Assembly: GCA_025928265.1 (NCBI GenBank)
Contig: JAICJV010000012.1
Location: 1-48,493 of the forward strand
Length of the DNA: 48,493 nucleotides
Source of the DNA: Thermoleophilaceae bacterium
GTDB taxonomy: Bacteria > Actinomycetota > Thermoleophilia > Solirubrobacterales > Thermoleophilaceae
Direction: 5' to 3'
Below the pieces are notes generated by a model that saw nothing but the letters and a program-made list of their open reading frames with translations, made no database searches and was not told the origin of the DNA. The position numbers were made by a program, and so were the translations under genes. Shown piece after piece: positions 32,128 to 40,015 of the stretch (positions are counted from its first letter, which is position 1; the number at the start of each line of letters is the position of its first letter).

Positions 32128-33138
32128 GTGACCACGCAACGCCGCAAGCGCGAGCTCGGCCGGGCCGACCGGGTTCTCCCCGGCGTCTGGCGGCTTCGCC
32201 TGCCGCTGCCGTGGCCGGGAGTGCCGCACGGCAACGCGTGGGCGATCGCGTCCGGGGACGGGATCGTGCTGGTGGACACCGGCATCGGCGACGCCGGCGC
32301 CATGCAGCAGCTCCAGCGCGCGATGGACCAGGCCGGGCTGCGGCTCGAGCACGTGCGGCTGCTCGTGTGCACGCATGCGCACTCTGATCACTACGGACTG
32401 GCCGGCCCGATCGTGGACTACGCCGGATGCGAGCTGTGGATGCACCCGAACTTCGACCACGCGCGGCGCTCCGTCGAGAACCCGGAGCGCGTGTTCGAGC
32501 GGCGCATCGAGGTGGCCCAGCAGAGCGGCGTCCCGATCGAGGCGCTCAAGCGCTACAGCGAGCAGCGCAAGGACCAGCCTGTCGGGATCGCGCGCATCGT
32601 CGAGCCCGATCGCGACCTGCTGCCCGGCGTGCAGGTGGAGACCGACCTCGGCACGTTCGACGTGTACGAGACGCCCGGCCACGCGCCGTCGCACGTGTGC
32701 CTGCACGAGCCCGAGCGCGGCATCCTGATCTCCGGCGACCACCTGCTCGGCCGCGTCTCGCTCTATTACGACTACGGCTGGACGCCCGACCCGGCGGGCG
32801 AGTTCCTGGGCAGCCTCGACGTGATCGACAAGCTCGACTCGAGCCTGTGCCTGTCGGGGCACGGTCGCCCGTTCCGCGACGTGAAGGAGCACATCGAGGC
32901 CAACCGGCGCGAGGTGGCCGAGCGGATCGAGCGTGTGCGCTCGGCGCTCCGCCAGGCCGACGGGCCGCAGACGCCCTTCGAGATCGTCCCGATCCTGCTG
33001 GGCGACCCGAACCCGTCGCCGATGATGGTCACGTGGGGCCTCTCCGAGGCGCTCGCCTATCTCGACCACCTGGAGAAGACCGGCGAGGCCGAGAAAGTGG
33101 ACAGAGAGCCGAACCACCGCTGGGCTCTGGCGGCGTAA
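32128..33138 (+). CDS. MBL-fold metal-dependent hydrolase
   Basis: Predicted 336 residues from the GTG at 32128. The beta-lactamase-fold metal motif THAHSDHYG places His83, His85, Asp87 and His88, and further ligands are TPGHAPSHV and SGDHLLG, with the C-terminal histidine in LSGHGRPF. The N-terminus VLPGVWRLRLPLPWPGVPHGNAWAI and the C-terminal helical domain (SEALAYLDHLE) resemble actinobacterial MBL hydrolases of the hydroxyacylglutathione-hydrolase/lactonase group. The substrate is unknown. Confidence 0.87.
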   Translation: MTTQRRKRELGRADRVLPGVWRLRLPLPWPGVPHGNAWAIASGDGIVLVDTGIGDAGAMQQLQRAMDQAGLRLEHVRLLVCTHAHSDHYGLAGPIVDYAGCELWMHPNFDHARRSVENPERVFERRIEVAQQSGVPIEALKRYSEQRKDQPVGIARIVEPDRDLLPGVQVETDLGTFDVYETPGHAPSHVCLHEPERGILISGDHLLGRVSLYYDYGWTPDPAGEFLGSLDVIDKLDSSLCLSGHGRPFRDVKEHIEANRREVAERIERVRSALRQADGPQTPFEIVPILLGDPNPSPMMVTWGLSEALAYLDHLEKTGEAEKVDREPNHRWALAA

Positions 33139-33148
33139 GATTGGGGGC

Positions 33149-33583
33149 GTGGGTGTACGCGCATCAGACGCCGAACGTGAGCGCACTGTCGCGAGCCTGC
33201 GCCGTGCCTACCAGGCCGGCCGCCTGAAGCTCGACGAGTTCGAGCGCCGCATCGAGAGCGCCTACGCCGCCGTCTGGCGCACGGAGCTTCGCGCCCTCAC
33301 CCGCGACCTGCCCTTCGAGATGCCGATCCCCGCGGTCAACCGCACTCGCGTGGTCGGCAAGGTCGATCGCTTCCAGCGCGCGATCTTCCGCTTCCACGCG
33401 TGGTGCTACGTGAGCTTCAACACCGTGATGGTGTCGATGTGGGCGTGGGGCGGCGGCCACGAGTTCTGGCCGGCCGCGACGATCATCCCCGGCGGCGCGC
33501 TGCTCGCCTGGCACCGCAAGGGGTCGCTGGCCGCCTCGCGCAAGCTGCGCAGCGGACCGCGGCGCAAGGCCATCGCCGCCTGA
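33149..33583 (+). CDS. DUF1707 domain protein with two membrane segments
   Basis: Predicted 144 residues from a GTG at 33149. It starts with the DUF1707 signature (VRASDAERERTVASLRRAYQ, followed by GRLKLDEFERRIESAYAA and ELRALTRDLP), a SHOCT-like helical module frequent in Actinobacteria. The second half contains two short hydrophobic helices (WCYVSFNTVMVSMWAWGG; FWPAATIIPGGALLAWH) and a basic tail, so it is probably membrane-bound. No function is established for the family. It lies 10 bases after the MBL gene and abuts the SRPBCC gene. Confidence 0.83.
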   Translation: MGVRASDAERERTVASLRRAYQAGRLKLDEFERRIESAYAAVWRTELRALTRDLPFEMPIPAVNRTRVVGKVDRFQRAIFRFHAWCYVSFNTVMVSMWAWGGGHEFWPAATIIPGGALLAWHRKGSLAASRKLRSGPRRKAIAA

Positions 33584-34024
33584 GTGAGCCGCAAGGTCGT
33601 AGACCAGAGCGCCCACTCGAGCGCTTCTCCCGAGACGATCTGGCCGCTCGTGGCCGATACCACCACGTGGTCGGACTGGGGCGCGTGGTCGAGCGCGGAG
33701 CTGCTGCGCGAGGGCGAGCCGCCGCCCGGCGGCGTGCACTCCGTCAAGCGGCTCAAGGCGCGCCCGGCCACCACCACGGTCGAGGAGGTGACCGTGTTCG
33801 AGCCGCCGCACCGCCTCGGGTACGAGCTGCGCTCCGGCCTGCCGCTGCGCGCGTATCAGGCCGAGGTCACGCTCACCCCGGCCGGCGGCGGCGGCACCGA
33901 CATCCGCTGGAGGTCGGAGTTCGAGCCGAAGATCCCGGGCACGGGCGGCCTCTATCGCGCGATCCTGTCGCGCTTCATGGCCGACGCCGTGAACCGGCTG
34001 GCCGCGGCAGCTGAGAAGAGCTAG
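33584..34024 (+). CDS. SRPBCC (polyketide cyclase/START-like) family protein
   Basis: Predicted 146 residues from the GTG immediately after the preceding stop. The pattern SASPETIWPLVADTTTWSDWGAWSS at the N-terminus, the central PPHRLGYELRSGLPLRAYQAEVTLTP strands and the long C-terminal helix (GGLYRAILSRFMADAVNRLAAAA) are typical of SRPBCC lipid- or hydrophobic-ligand-binding proteins. The ligand is unknown. Its stop overlaps the metF stop tail-to-tail in the tetranucleotide CTAG. Confidence 0.82.
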   Translation: MSRKVVDQSAHSSASPETIWPLVADTTTWSDWGAWSSAELLREGEPPPGGVHSVKRLKARPATTTVEEVTVFEPPHRLGYELRSGLPLRAYQAEVTLTPAGGGGTDIRWRSEFEPKIPGTGGLYRAILSRFMADAVNRLAAAAEKS

Positions 34025-34917
34025 GCGGGCTGGAGCGCGCGGTCCCACGGCCGCGCGGAGCGCAGAGCCGCCAGGATCGCCCGGGCCGCCGGGTGGCGAT
34101 TGAGCACGTAGAAGTGGATACCCGGCACGCCGCGCGCGAGCAGGTCCGCGCACTGGAGCGTGGCGTATGCGATGCCCAGCTCGGCGATCGCGTCGTCGTC
34201 GTCCTTGCGCCGCTCGAGCTCGCGGTCGAGGTCGGGCGGGATCGTGGCGCCGCACATCTCGGTCATGCGCTTGATCGAGGCGTAGCGGAGGATCGGCATG
34301 ATGCCCGGGATGATCGGGACCTCGACACCGGCCGCGCGCGCCTTGTCGACGAACTCGAAGTAGAGGTCGTTGTCGAAGAAGAGCTGTGTGATCAGGAAGC
34401 TGGCCCCGTTGGCCACCTTCTCCTTCATCACGCGGATGTCCTGATCCATCGACTCCGAGTGGATGTGCACCTCGGGGAACGCCGCAGCGCCGATCGTGAA
34501 CTCGTACTCGCGCGCGATCAGGTCGATGAGCTCGGTGGAGTAGGAGAGCCCGCCCTCGGTCGCCGTCCACTCGGTCTGCCCCTGCGGTGGGTCGCCGCGC
34601 AGCGCCAGCACGTTCTCGATCCCGGCGTCGCGCATCTGGTCGAGCACGCCGCGCAGCTCCTCGACGTTCGCGCCAACGCACGTGAAGTGCGCCATCGCCT
34701 CGAGCCCCAGCTCCTGCTTGATCCGCTTGACGATCTCGATCGTGCGGTCGCGCGTGGAGCCGCCGGCGCCGTAGGTCACCGACACGAACGCGGGCTCGTC
34801 CTGCTTCAGCTCCTCGGCCGCCTTCCAGAGGTTCTGCCAGCCCTCGTCGGTCTTCGGCGGGAAGAACTCGAACGAGAAGACAGGCCTGCGGTCCGAGAGG
34901 ATCTCGTCGATGCGCAT
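34021..34917 (-). CDS. metF: Methylenetetrahydrofolate reductase
   Basis: Predicted 298 residues, normal bacterial MetF length. It reduces 5,10-methylene-tetrahydrofolate to 5-methyl-tetrahydrofolate with FAD for methionine synthesis. Seen motifs: FSFEFFPPKTDEG (with the catalytic Glu), VSVTYGAGGSTR, ENVLALRGDPPQG (folate/FAD-binding Asp), FLITQLFFDND and PIIPGIMPI. The gene ends four bases into the SRPBCC gene, and its start is 3 bases from the stop region of the next minus-strand gene, with which it probably forms a transcript. Confidence 0.95.
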   Translation of the reverse strand: MRIDEILSDRRPVFSFEFFPPKTDEGWQNLWKAAEELKQDEPAFVSVTYGAGGSTRDRTIEIVKRIKQELGLEAMAHFTCVGANVEELRGVLDQMRDAGIENVLALRGDPPQGQTEWTATEGGLSYSTELIDLIAREYEFTIGAAAFPEVHIHSESMDQDIRVMKEKVANGASFLITQLFFDNDLYFEFVDKARAAGVEVPIIPGIMPILRYASIKRMTEMCGATIPPDLDRELERRKDDDDAIAELGIAYATLQCADLLARGVPGIHFYVLNRHPAARAILAALRSARPWDRALQPA

Positions 34918-34927
34918 CCGCTAGAGG

Positions 34928-35242
34928 TTACGCGGGATCGGCCGGATCACCTTCATCCGGGCGAACGATGTCGAGATACGTGGCGAGCTGCTGCACGCCG
35001 TTCTGCGTGTACTGGACGTCGACGGAATCGTTCTGCCGGTAGGTGCCGAACAGCCCGAGGAAGATCGCCGTCCAGCGGAACGCGCCGAGCCGGCCCTCTT
35101 TCTGGAGGCGCCGCGGGAACACGAGCGTGTCGCCCTCGACGCGGTAGTCGCGCCCCTCTTCCTGCGGCACCCCGTTGAGGAACACGCGGTAGGGCGGCTG
35201 GGCGCCCTGCGGGAGTTGGACGATCGAGCGGTTCTGGGGCAT
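34928..35242 (-). CDS. Small conserved-looking hypothetical protein
   Basis: Predicted 104 residues from the ATG at 35242; the frame is open to 35443 but that part shadows the divergent oxidoreductase gene. The sequence looks like a small beta domain (PYRVFLNGVPQEEGRDYRVE, DTLVFPRRLQKEG) followed by GAFRWTAIFLGLFGTYRQNDSVDVQYTQNGVQQLATYLDI. No signal peptide is present and no function is recognised. It lies just upstream of metF on the same strand. Confidence 0.7.
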   Translation of the reverse strand: MPQNRSIVQLPQGAQPPYRVFLNGVPQEEGRDYRVEGDTLVFPRRLQKEGRLGAFRWTAIFLGLFGTYRQNDSVDVQYTQNGVQQLATYLDIVRPDEGDPADPA

Positions 35243-35271
35243 GGCCCCGAGGCTATGCGAAGGTTTCGCGC

Positions 35272-36495
35272 ATGACCGACCAGCGCGACCTCGACGTCGT
35301 CCTCTTCGGAGCCACCGGATTCGTCGGCCGGCTGATCGCCCACTACCTGGCCGAGCACGCGCCGCAGGGTGCAAGGATCGGCCTTGCGGGCCGCTCGGAG
35401 GACAAGCTCGCGCGCATCCGCGGCGAGCTGCCGCCGGCGGCAAGTGCGTGGCCGCTGCTCAGCGCGGACAGCGGCGACCGCGCATCGCTCGACGCTCTGG
35501 TCCGCCGCACGCGCGCCATCGCGACAACCGTCGGCCCGTACTTCCGCGCCGGCATGCCGCTCGTCGAGGCGTGCGCCGATGCCGGGACGCACTACGCCGA
35601 CCTCACCGGCGAGGTCCTCTTCGTCCACGAGGCGCTGCGCCACCACGAGCGTGCGGCGGCCTCCGGTGCGAGGATCGTGAACAGCACGGGGTTCGACTCC
35701 ATCCCCTCCGACCTCGGCGTGCTCCTGCTCCATCAGGCCGCCGCAGCCGACGGCGACGGCCGCCTCGGGCGGACGAGACTCGTCGTGAAGGCGATGCGCG
35801 GCGGGCTCAGCGGCGGAACGCTCGCGTCCCTCAAGGGCCAGGTCGACGAGATCCGCCGCGACTCGGCGTCACGGAAGATCGTGACCGACCCCTACGCGCT
35901 CGTCCCCGGCCGTCCCGACGGCGCGGCAGGCCAGCGCGACAGCTTCGGCATCCAGCGCGACGAGGAGCTGGGCGTCTGGGTCGCGCCGTTCGTCATGGCC
36001 ACCTTCAACACGCGGATCGTGCGCCGCAGCAACGCGCTGCAGGACTGGGCCTACGGGCGCGACTTCGACTACAGCGAGGTCATGAGCGTGGGCGGCGGGA
36101 TCACGGCCCCCGCGAAGGCGGCCGCCGTCGCCGGCGGTCTGGGTGCGTTCGCCGGCGCGCTCGCGTTCGGGCCCACGCGCGCGCTCCTCGACCGCGTCCT
36201 TCCCGACCCGGGAGAGGGCCCGAGCGAGAAATCGCGCCGCAGGGGCTTCTTCCGGATCGAGCTCCACGCGGAGACGCCGGATGGCCGCAGGTACCGCTCG
36301 ACCGTCGCCGCCCAGGGCGACCCCGGCTACAACGCCACGGCGATGATGATGGGCGAGACGGCCCTGTGCCTGGGTCTCGACAGCGACCGGCTACCCGACC
36401 GCGCAGGCATCCTCACCCCCGCGAGCGGGATCGGCCAGCCGCTCGTCGAGCGCCTCCGCGGCGCCGGGATGACGCTCGAAATCGAGCGCAGCTAG
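35272..36495 (+). CDS. Saccharopine dehydrogenase-like NADP-binding oxidoreductase (trans-acting enoyl reductase type)
   Basis: Predicted 407 residues from the ATG at 35272. The N-terminal Rossmann motif GATGFVGRL, with LAGRSEDKLARI after the second strand, points to NADP. TVGPYFRAGMPLVEACADAGTHYADLTGE and NSTGFDSIPSDLGVLLLH are the family blocks shared with mycobacterial trans-acting enoyl reductases and related saccharopine-dehydrogenase-like proteins. Those enzymes reduce double bonds during lipid synthesis; the substrate here is unknown. The first ATG is 29 bases from the divergent minus-strand gene. The stop overlaps the next minus-strand stop in CTAG. Confidence 0.88.
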   Translation: MTDQRDLDVVLFGATGFVGRLIAHYLAEHAPQGARIGLAGRSEDKLARIRGELPPAASAWPLLSADSGDRASLDALVRRTRAIATTVGPYFRAGMPLVEACADAGTHYADLTGEVLFVHEALRHHERAAASGARIVNSTGFDSIPSDLGVLLLHQAAAADGDGRLGRTRLVVKAMRGGLSGGTLASLKGQVDEIRRDSASRKIVTDPYALVPGRPDGAAGQRDSFGIQRDEELGVWVAPFVMATFNTRIVRRSNALQDWAYGRDFDYSEVMSVGGGITAPAKAAAVAGGLGAFAGALAFGPTRALLDRVLPDPGEGPSEKSRRRGFFRIELHAETPDGRRYRSTVAAQGDPGYNATAMMMGETALCLGLDSDRLPDRAGILTPASGIGQPLVERLRGAGMTLEIERS

Positions 36496-36842
36496 CTGCG
36501 CAGCTCGCGCCTGAGCGCCTGATACGGCGACTCGCCCGCTCGCTGCGCGACGAGCTTGCGACGGATCCAGCCGGTGAACGCCTCCGACGAGCCGTCGCCA
36601 CGGATGTCCACTCCGCCGCGGACGCCCCTCGGAGCGTGCAGCTCCAGCCGCGCCGCCACCTGCTGCACCGGGTCGAAGCGGCGGCCGAGCATCGTGTTCA
36701 CGGGCTTGGCGTTGGTGGTCCGCTCGAGTTCCTTGCCGCGCTTGTGAAGCTCGCTGAAAGCGGCGTCGAACGAGTCGTAGCCCTCCCGCGAGAACTTCGC
36801 CCCCTCGCGTATCAACAGGCGATAGCGGGAGCCGCCTGTCAC
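36492..36842 (-). CDS. Hypothetical protein, 116 residues
   Basis: A GTG start at 36842 is the most upstream choice; the true start could lie slightly further in. The protein is basic and soluble (YRLLIREGAKFSREGYDSFD, AAFSELHKRGKELERTT, then VAARLELHAPRGVRGGVDIR and EAFTGWIRRKLVAQRAGESP). The alternating strand/helix pattern suggests a small alpha/beta domain. I do not recognise a family. It converges with the oxidoreductase gene with a 4-base overlap and is followed by moaA on the same side after 48 bases. Confidence 0.6.
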   Translation of the reverse strand: MTGGSRYRLLIREGAKFSREGYDSFDAAFSELHKRGKELERTTNAKPVNTMLGRRFDPVQQVAARLELHAPRGVRGGVDIRGDGSSEAFTGWIRRKLVAQRAGESPYQALRRELRS

Positions 36843-36890
36843 CAGAAACCGCGCCCCACCCGGCAGGCCGCACAGCGGATCCCGCCCGAT

Positions 36891-37883
36891 TTACCCGCCA
36901 ATGGCGCTCATGCTGCGCGGCGGCTGGCGGAAGCCCGGCTCGCCCACGTTGTGCTTCAGCTCCTTGCGCCACACGGCGTCGCGGATGACGCGTTCGATGT
37001 CCGCGTCGGTGGCACCGGAGCGCAGCGGCTCGCGCAGGTCGGTCTCGTGGATCGAGAAGAGGCAGGTGCGCAGCTTGCCCTCGGCGGTGAGGCGGATGCG
37101 GTTGCAGTCGGAGCAGAACGGCTCGGAGACCGGGTTGATGAAGCCGATCTCGCCCGTGCCGTCGCGGAAGCGGAAGACGCGCGCGGTGGCGCTGGGCTCA
37201 CGCGGCAGCTCCTCGATCGGGTGGACGGCGTCGATGATCTGGCGCAGCTCCTCGCCGGTCAGCACCTGGTCGGCGCTCCACGCATGGTCGGCGTCGAGTG
37301 GCATGAACTCGATGAAGCGCACCTGGAACGCGGTCGAGCGGGCGAACTCGGCGAACGGGATCGCCTCCTGCTCGGTGAAGCCGCGAATCGCCACCGCGTT
37401 CACCTTGATCGGGTGCACCTCGGGATGCTTGGCAAGCTCGTCAAGGCCGCGCAGCACCTGCGGAAGCGAGTCGCGCCGCGTGATCTGGAAGAAGCGGTCG
37501 CGCTGGAGCGAGTCGATCGACACATTCACGCGGTTGATCCCGGCCTCGACGAGCGCGGCAGCGTCGCGCTCGAGCAGGTAGCCGTTGGTGGTGAGCGAGA
37601 CGTCGTCGAGGCCCTCGACGCGCGACAGCATCCCCACGAGCCGCGGGAAGTCGCGCCGTACGAGGGGCTCGCCGCCCGTGAGCCGGAGGTCGGTCACTCC
37701 GAGCGAGGCGAAGATGCGCACCAGTCGTTCGATCTCCTCGAAGGTGAGGACGGCGGTGCGGTCGAGCCACGGCAGCCCGTCGGCGGGCATGCAGTACTGG
37801 CAGCGGAAGTTGCAGCGGTCGGTGACGGAGACCCGCAGGTCCGAGATCCGCCTGCCGTGACCGTCTACCAGCAGATCTTCCAT
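36891..37883 (-). CDS. moaA: GTP 3',8-cyclase MoaA (molybdenum cofactor biosynthesis)
   Basis: Predicted 330 residues from the ATG at 37883; the frame extends upstream to 38852 only as noise over other genes. The radical-SAM cluster motif has Cys24, Cys28 and Cys31 (CNFRCQYC). Also visible are LRLTGGEPLVRRD (SAM binding), SLTTNGYLL, INRVNVSIDSL, the second 4Fe-4S site CSDCNRIRLTAEGKLRTCLF and the conserved C-terminal Gly-Gly needed in trans for catalysis. MoaA rearranges GTP to the first intermediate of molybdopterin synthesis. No other moa gene is in the window. Confidence 0.95.
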   Translation of the reverse strand: MEDLLVDGHGRRISDLRVSVTDRCNFRCQYCMPADGLPWLDRTAVLTFEEIERLVRIFASLGVTDLRLTGGEPLVRRDFPRLVGMLSRVEGLDDVSLTTNGYLLERDAAALVEAGINRVNVSIDSLQRDRFFQITRRDSLPQVLRGLDELAKHPEVHPIKVNAVAIRGFTEQEAIPFAEFARSTAFQVRFIEFMPLDADHAWSADQVLTGEELRQIIDAVHPIEELPREPSATARVFRFRDGTGEIGFINPVSEPFCSDCNRIRLTAEGKLRTCLFSIHETDLREPLRSGATDADIERVIRDAVWRKELKHNVGEPGFRQPPRSMSAIGG

Positions 37884-37976
37884 GTAGTGGAGGCTACCCG
37901 GTCGTACGGGGTTGACCCATCTGGGGGTGGCGTACCGTCCAGTCCGTGTTGCAGGATGCCCCTTGTCACCTATCGC

Positions 37977-37981
37977 GGAGG
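37977..37981 (+). promoter_or_regulatory. Ribosome binding site that sets a TTG start
   Basis: GGAGG lies seven bases before the TTG at 37989, an ideal spacing. The in-frame ATG at 37956 lacks such a site, so the TTG is preferred. Confidence 0.55.
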
Positions 37982-37988
37982 TCGTCCG

Positions 37989-38237
37989 TTGTCGCGTCTT
38001 AACCCGCTGAGCGAGATCACGCATCCCATGGGCCGCCTCGAGGAGGCCATGAAGGGCCTGCAGGCCGGGATGACACCTGTGGAGACGCTCCCGGAGGTGC
38101 TCGACTCCCTCCGGCGAGTGGAGGCGCTGCTCGAGCGACTTCTTCTGATCCAGGAGGCCGAGGCACAGGCGAACGGCTTCATGCCGGCGCAGGCGTCTGG
38201 CCGCGGCGGGCCGCGTAAGCGGGCGGCGTCTGCCTAG
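37989..38237 (+). CDS. Small hypothetical protein with leucine-rich helix
   Basis: Predicted 82 residues from a TTG with a strong GGAGG site (an ATG at 37956 would add 11 residues). After a short N-terminal part (SRLNPLSEITHPMGRLEEAM), a long amphipathic stretch is rich in Leu, Glu and Arg (LPEVLDSLRRVEALLERLLLIQE), which suggests a coiled coil or dimerisation helix, ending in a basic Gly/Arg/Lys tail. No family recognised. It is divergent from moaA and ends 5 bases from the convergent citrate synthase stop. Confidence 0.55.
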   Translation: MSRLNPLSEITHPMGRLEEAMKGLQAGMTPVETLPEVLDSLRRVEALLERLLLIQEAEAQANGFMPAQASGRGGPRKRAASA

Positions 38238-38242
38238 ACCGA

Positions 38243-39577
38243 CTAGCGCTTGTCGATCGGCACGTAGTCGCGCTCGCGCTCGCCCACGTAGACCTGCCGC
38301 GGCCGCGCGATCTTCTGCTCCTTGTCGTTCACCATCTCGAGCCACTGGGCGGCCCAGCCGCTCGTGCGCGGGATGGCGAACATGACCGTGAACATCTCCG
38401 TCGGCAGGCTCAGCGCCTCGTAGATCAGGCCGGAGTAGAAGTCGACATTCGGGTAGAGCTTGCGGTCGGTGAAGTACTCGTCGTCGAGGGCGTGCTTCTC
38501 CAGCTCGGTCGCCAGCTCGAGCTTCGGGTTCTTGCCCGTGACCTCGAAGACCTCCTCGACGTGCTTCTTGATGATCCGCGCGCGCGGGTCGTAGTTCTTG
38601 TAGACGCGGTGACCGAAGCCCATGAGCTTCTCCTTGCCGTCCTTCACGCCCTGGAGGAAGTCCTTGATGTTGTCCTCGCTCCCGATCCGGTCGAGCATCC
38701 GCAGGACGGCCTCGTTGGCGCCGCCGTGCAGCGGCCCGTAGAGCGCCGCGATCCCCGCCGACGCTGCCGAGTACGGGTCCACCTGCGACGAGCCGACGGC
38801 GCGCACCGCGTTCGTCGAGCAGTTCTGCTCGTGGTCGGCATGGAGGATCCACAGCACGTCGAGCGCGCGCTCGAGCCGCGGGTCGGCCTCGTAGCGAAGC
38901 TCCGTCATCTTGAACATCATCGAGAGGAAGTTCGCCGGGTAGCTGAGGTCGTTGACCGGATAGTTGTACGGCAGCCCAAGCGAGTGGCGGTACGCGAAAG
39001 CGGCCAGCGTCGGCATCTTCGCGATCAGCCGGATCGTGGCCCAGTAGCGCTCGTTCTCGTCCTGGATGTCCTTCGAGTCGGGATAGAAGGTCGACAGCGC
39101 GCCGACCGTGGACTGCAACATCCCCATCGGGTGCGCGTCATGCCGGAACCCCTGGAGGAACTCCTTGACGTTCTCGTGGACGAAGGTGTGAATCGTGATG
39201 TCGTGCGTCCACTTGTCGAGCTGGTCCTTCGTCGGCAGCTCGCCGTTGACGAGGAGGTAGGCGACCTCGAGGTAGGTGGACTGCTCGCAGAGCTGCTCGA
39301 TCGGGTAGCCGCGGTGCTCGAGCACGCCGGCCTCTCCGTTGATGAAGGTGATCGCGCTCTTGGTCGACGCCGTGTTCGTGAACGCCGGGTCGTAGGACAT
39401 CATCCCGAAGTCGTCCTCGTGGACCTTGATCTGGCGGAGGTCCATCGCCTTGATGACGTCGCCCTCCTGGACCTCGATCTCGTACTGCTCGCCGGTCCGG
39501 TTGTCGGTGATCGACAGGGTGTTGCTCGAGGTGGCTACGCCCCCGCCGTTCTCGCTCTGGGTCTGCTCGTCAGCCAT
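38243..39577 (-). CDS. gltA: Citrate synthase
   Basis: Predicted 444 residues from the ATG at 39577, four bases after a GAGGG site; the longer frame to 39919 is rejected. It condenses oxaloacetate with acetyl-CoA to start the TCA cycle. Catalytic blocks are present: EQNCSTNAVRAVGSS, LHGGANEAVLRML with the active His, KLMGFGHRVYKNYDPRA with the second His and RKLYPNVDFYSGLIYEA with the catalytic Asp. The N-terminal ~45-residue domain (SITDNRTGEQYEIEVQEGD) is the type II (Gram-negative-like, GltA) beta extension. CCGTA/TACGG half-sites upstream (39608-39627) might be an operator, but this is weak. Confidence 0.95.
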   Translation of the reverse strand: MADEQTQSENGGGVATSSNTLSITDNRTGEQYEIEVQEGDVIKAMDLRQIKVHEDDFGMMSYDPAFTNTASTKSAITFINGEAGVLEHRGYPIEQLCEQSTYLEVAYLLVNGELPTKDQLDKWTHDITIHTFVHENVKEFLQGFRHDAHPMGMLQSTVGALSTFYPDSKDIQDENERYWATIRLIAKMPTLAAFAYRHSLGLPYNYPVNDLSYPANFLSMMFKMTELRYEADPRLERALDVLWILHADHEQNCSTNAVRAVGSSQVDPYSAASAGIAALYGPLHGGANEAVLRMLDRIGSEDNIKDFLQGVKDGKEKLMGFGHRVYKNYDPRARIIKKHVEEVFEVTGKNPKLELATELEKHALDDEYFTDRKLYPNVDFYSGLIYEALSLPTEMFTVMFAIPRTSGWAAQWLEMVNDKEQKIARPRQVYVGERERDYVPIDKR

Positions 39578-39660
39578 GCCGCCCTCTTTCTCGAAGCTCT
39601 CTCGATCCCGTACCCGAAAAGATACGGATTGCATCGTCTCGGTCGCGCTGGCGCAGCGGA

Positions 39661-39933
39661 CTAGCGGTGGTGCATCACCACGCGCGGCTTGGCGTAGACG
39701 CGCATGCGCTTGGGTGGCGCCGGCTCCGGCTCGGCGTGCGGACCGCGGCGTGGTGGCCGCGGGCGGTGGGGCCGTGGCGCCTCGGGCGGGTGAATCGGGC
39801 GCCAGTCGCGCACGTGCTCGGGCTCCGATCCCTCGGGCGCGCGGCTCGCCCACCACACCAGGTAGAGGAGCGCCGCGATGGGGATCTTCAGCGCCAGCAT
39901 CATCCACACAAACATCCACGCGCCACTGCTCAC
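39661..39933 (-). CDS. Small single-pass membrane protein with Pro/Arg-rich tail
   Basis: Predicted 90 residues from a GTG at 39933; the ATG at 39915 is an alternative. The N-terminal helix (MFVWMMLALKIPIAALLYLVWWA) is a probable transmembrane segment or signal anchor. The remaining ~65 residues are rich in Pro, Arg and His (RPHRPRPPRRGPHAEP) and should lie in the cytoplasm by the positive-inside rule. No function recognised. It is placed between citrate synthase and the divergent mce block, 82 bases from the first mce gene. Confidence 0.6.
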   Translation of the reverse strand: MSSGAWMFVWMMLALKIPIAALLYLVWWASRAPEGSEPEHVRDWRPIHPPEAPRPHRPRPPRRGPHAEPEPAPPKRMRVYAKPRVVMHHR

Positions 39934-40015
39934 GGGCGGGATGCTACCCGGGCCTGCCGCATCCGCAACCCCCGGGCTGATTCGATACGCGCACTGAGGG
40001 AGGAGGTGCGTCGGT

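Noticed and set aside
35241-37955. Long plus-strand frame running through the oxidoreductase and opposite moaA
   Set aside because: Only its last part (from 37989) has a ribosome binding site and a plausible product; the rest shadows genes with strong homology.
39608-39627. CCGTA/TACGG half-sites before citrate synthase as an operator
   Set aside because: The arms are only five bases and no matching sites are seen elsewhere in the window; it may be chance.
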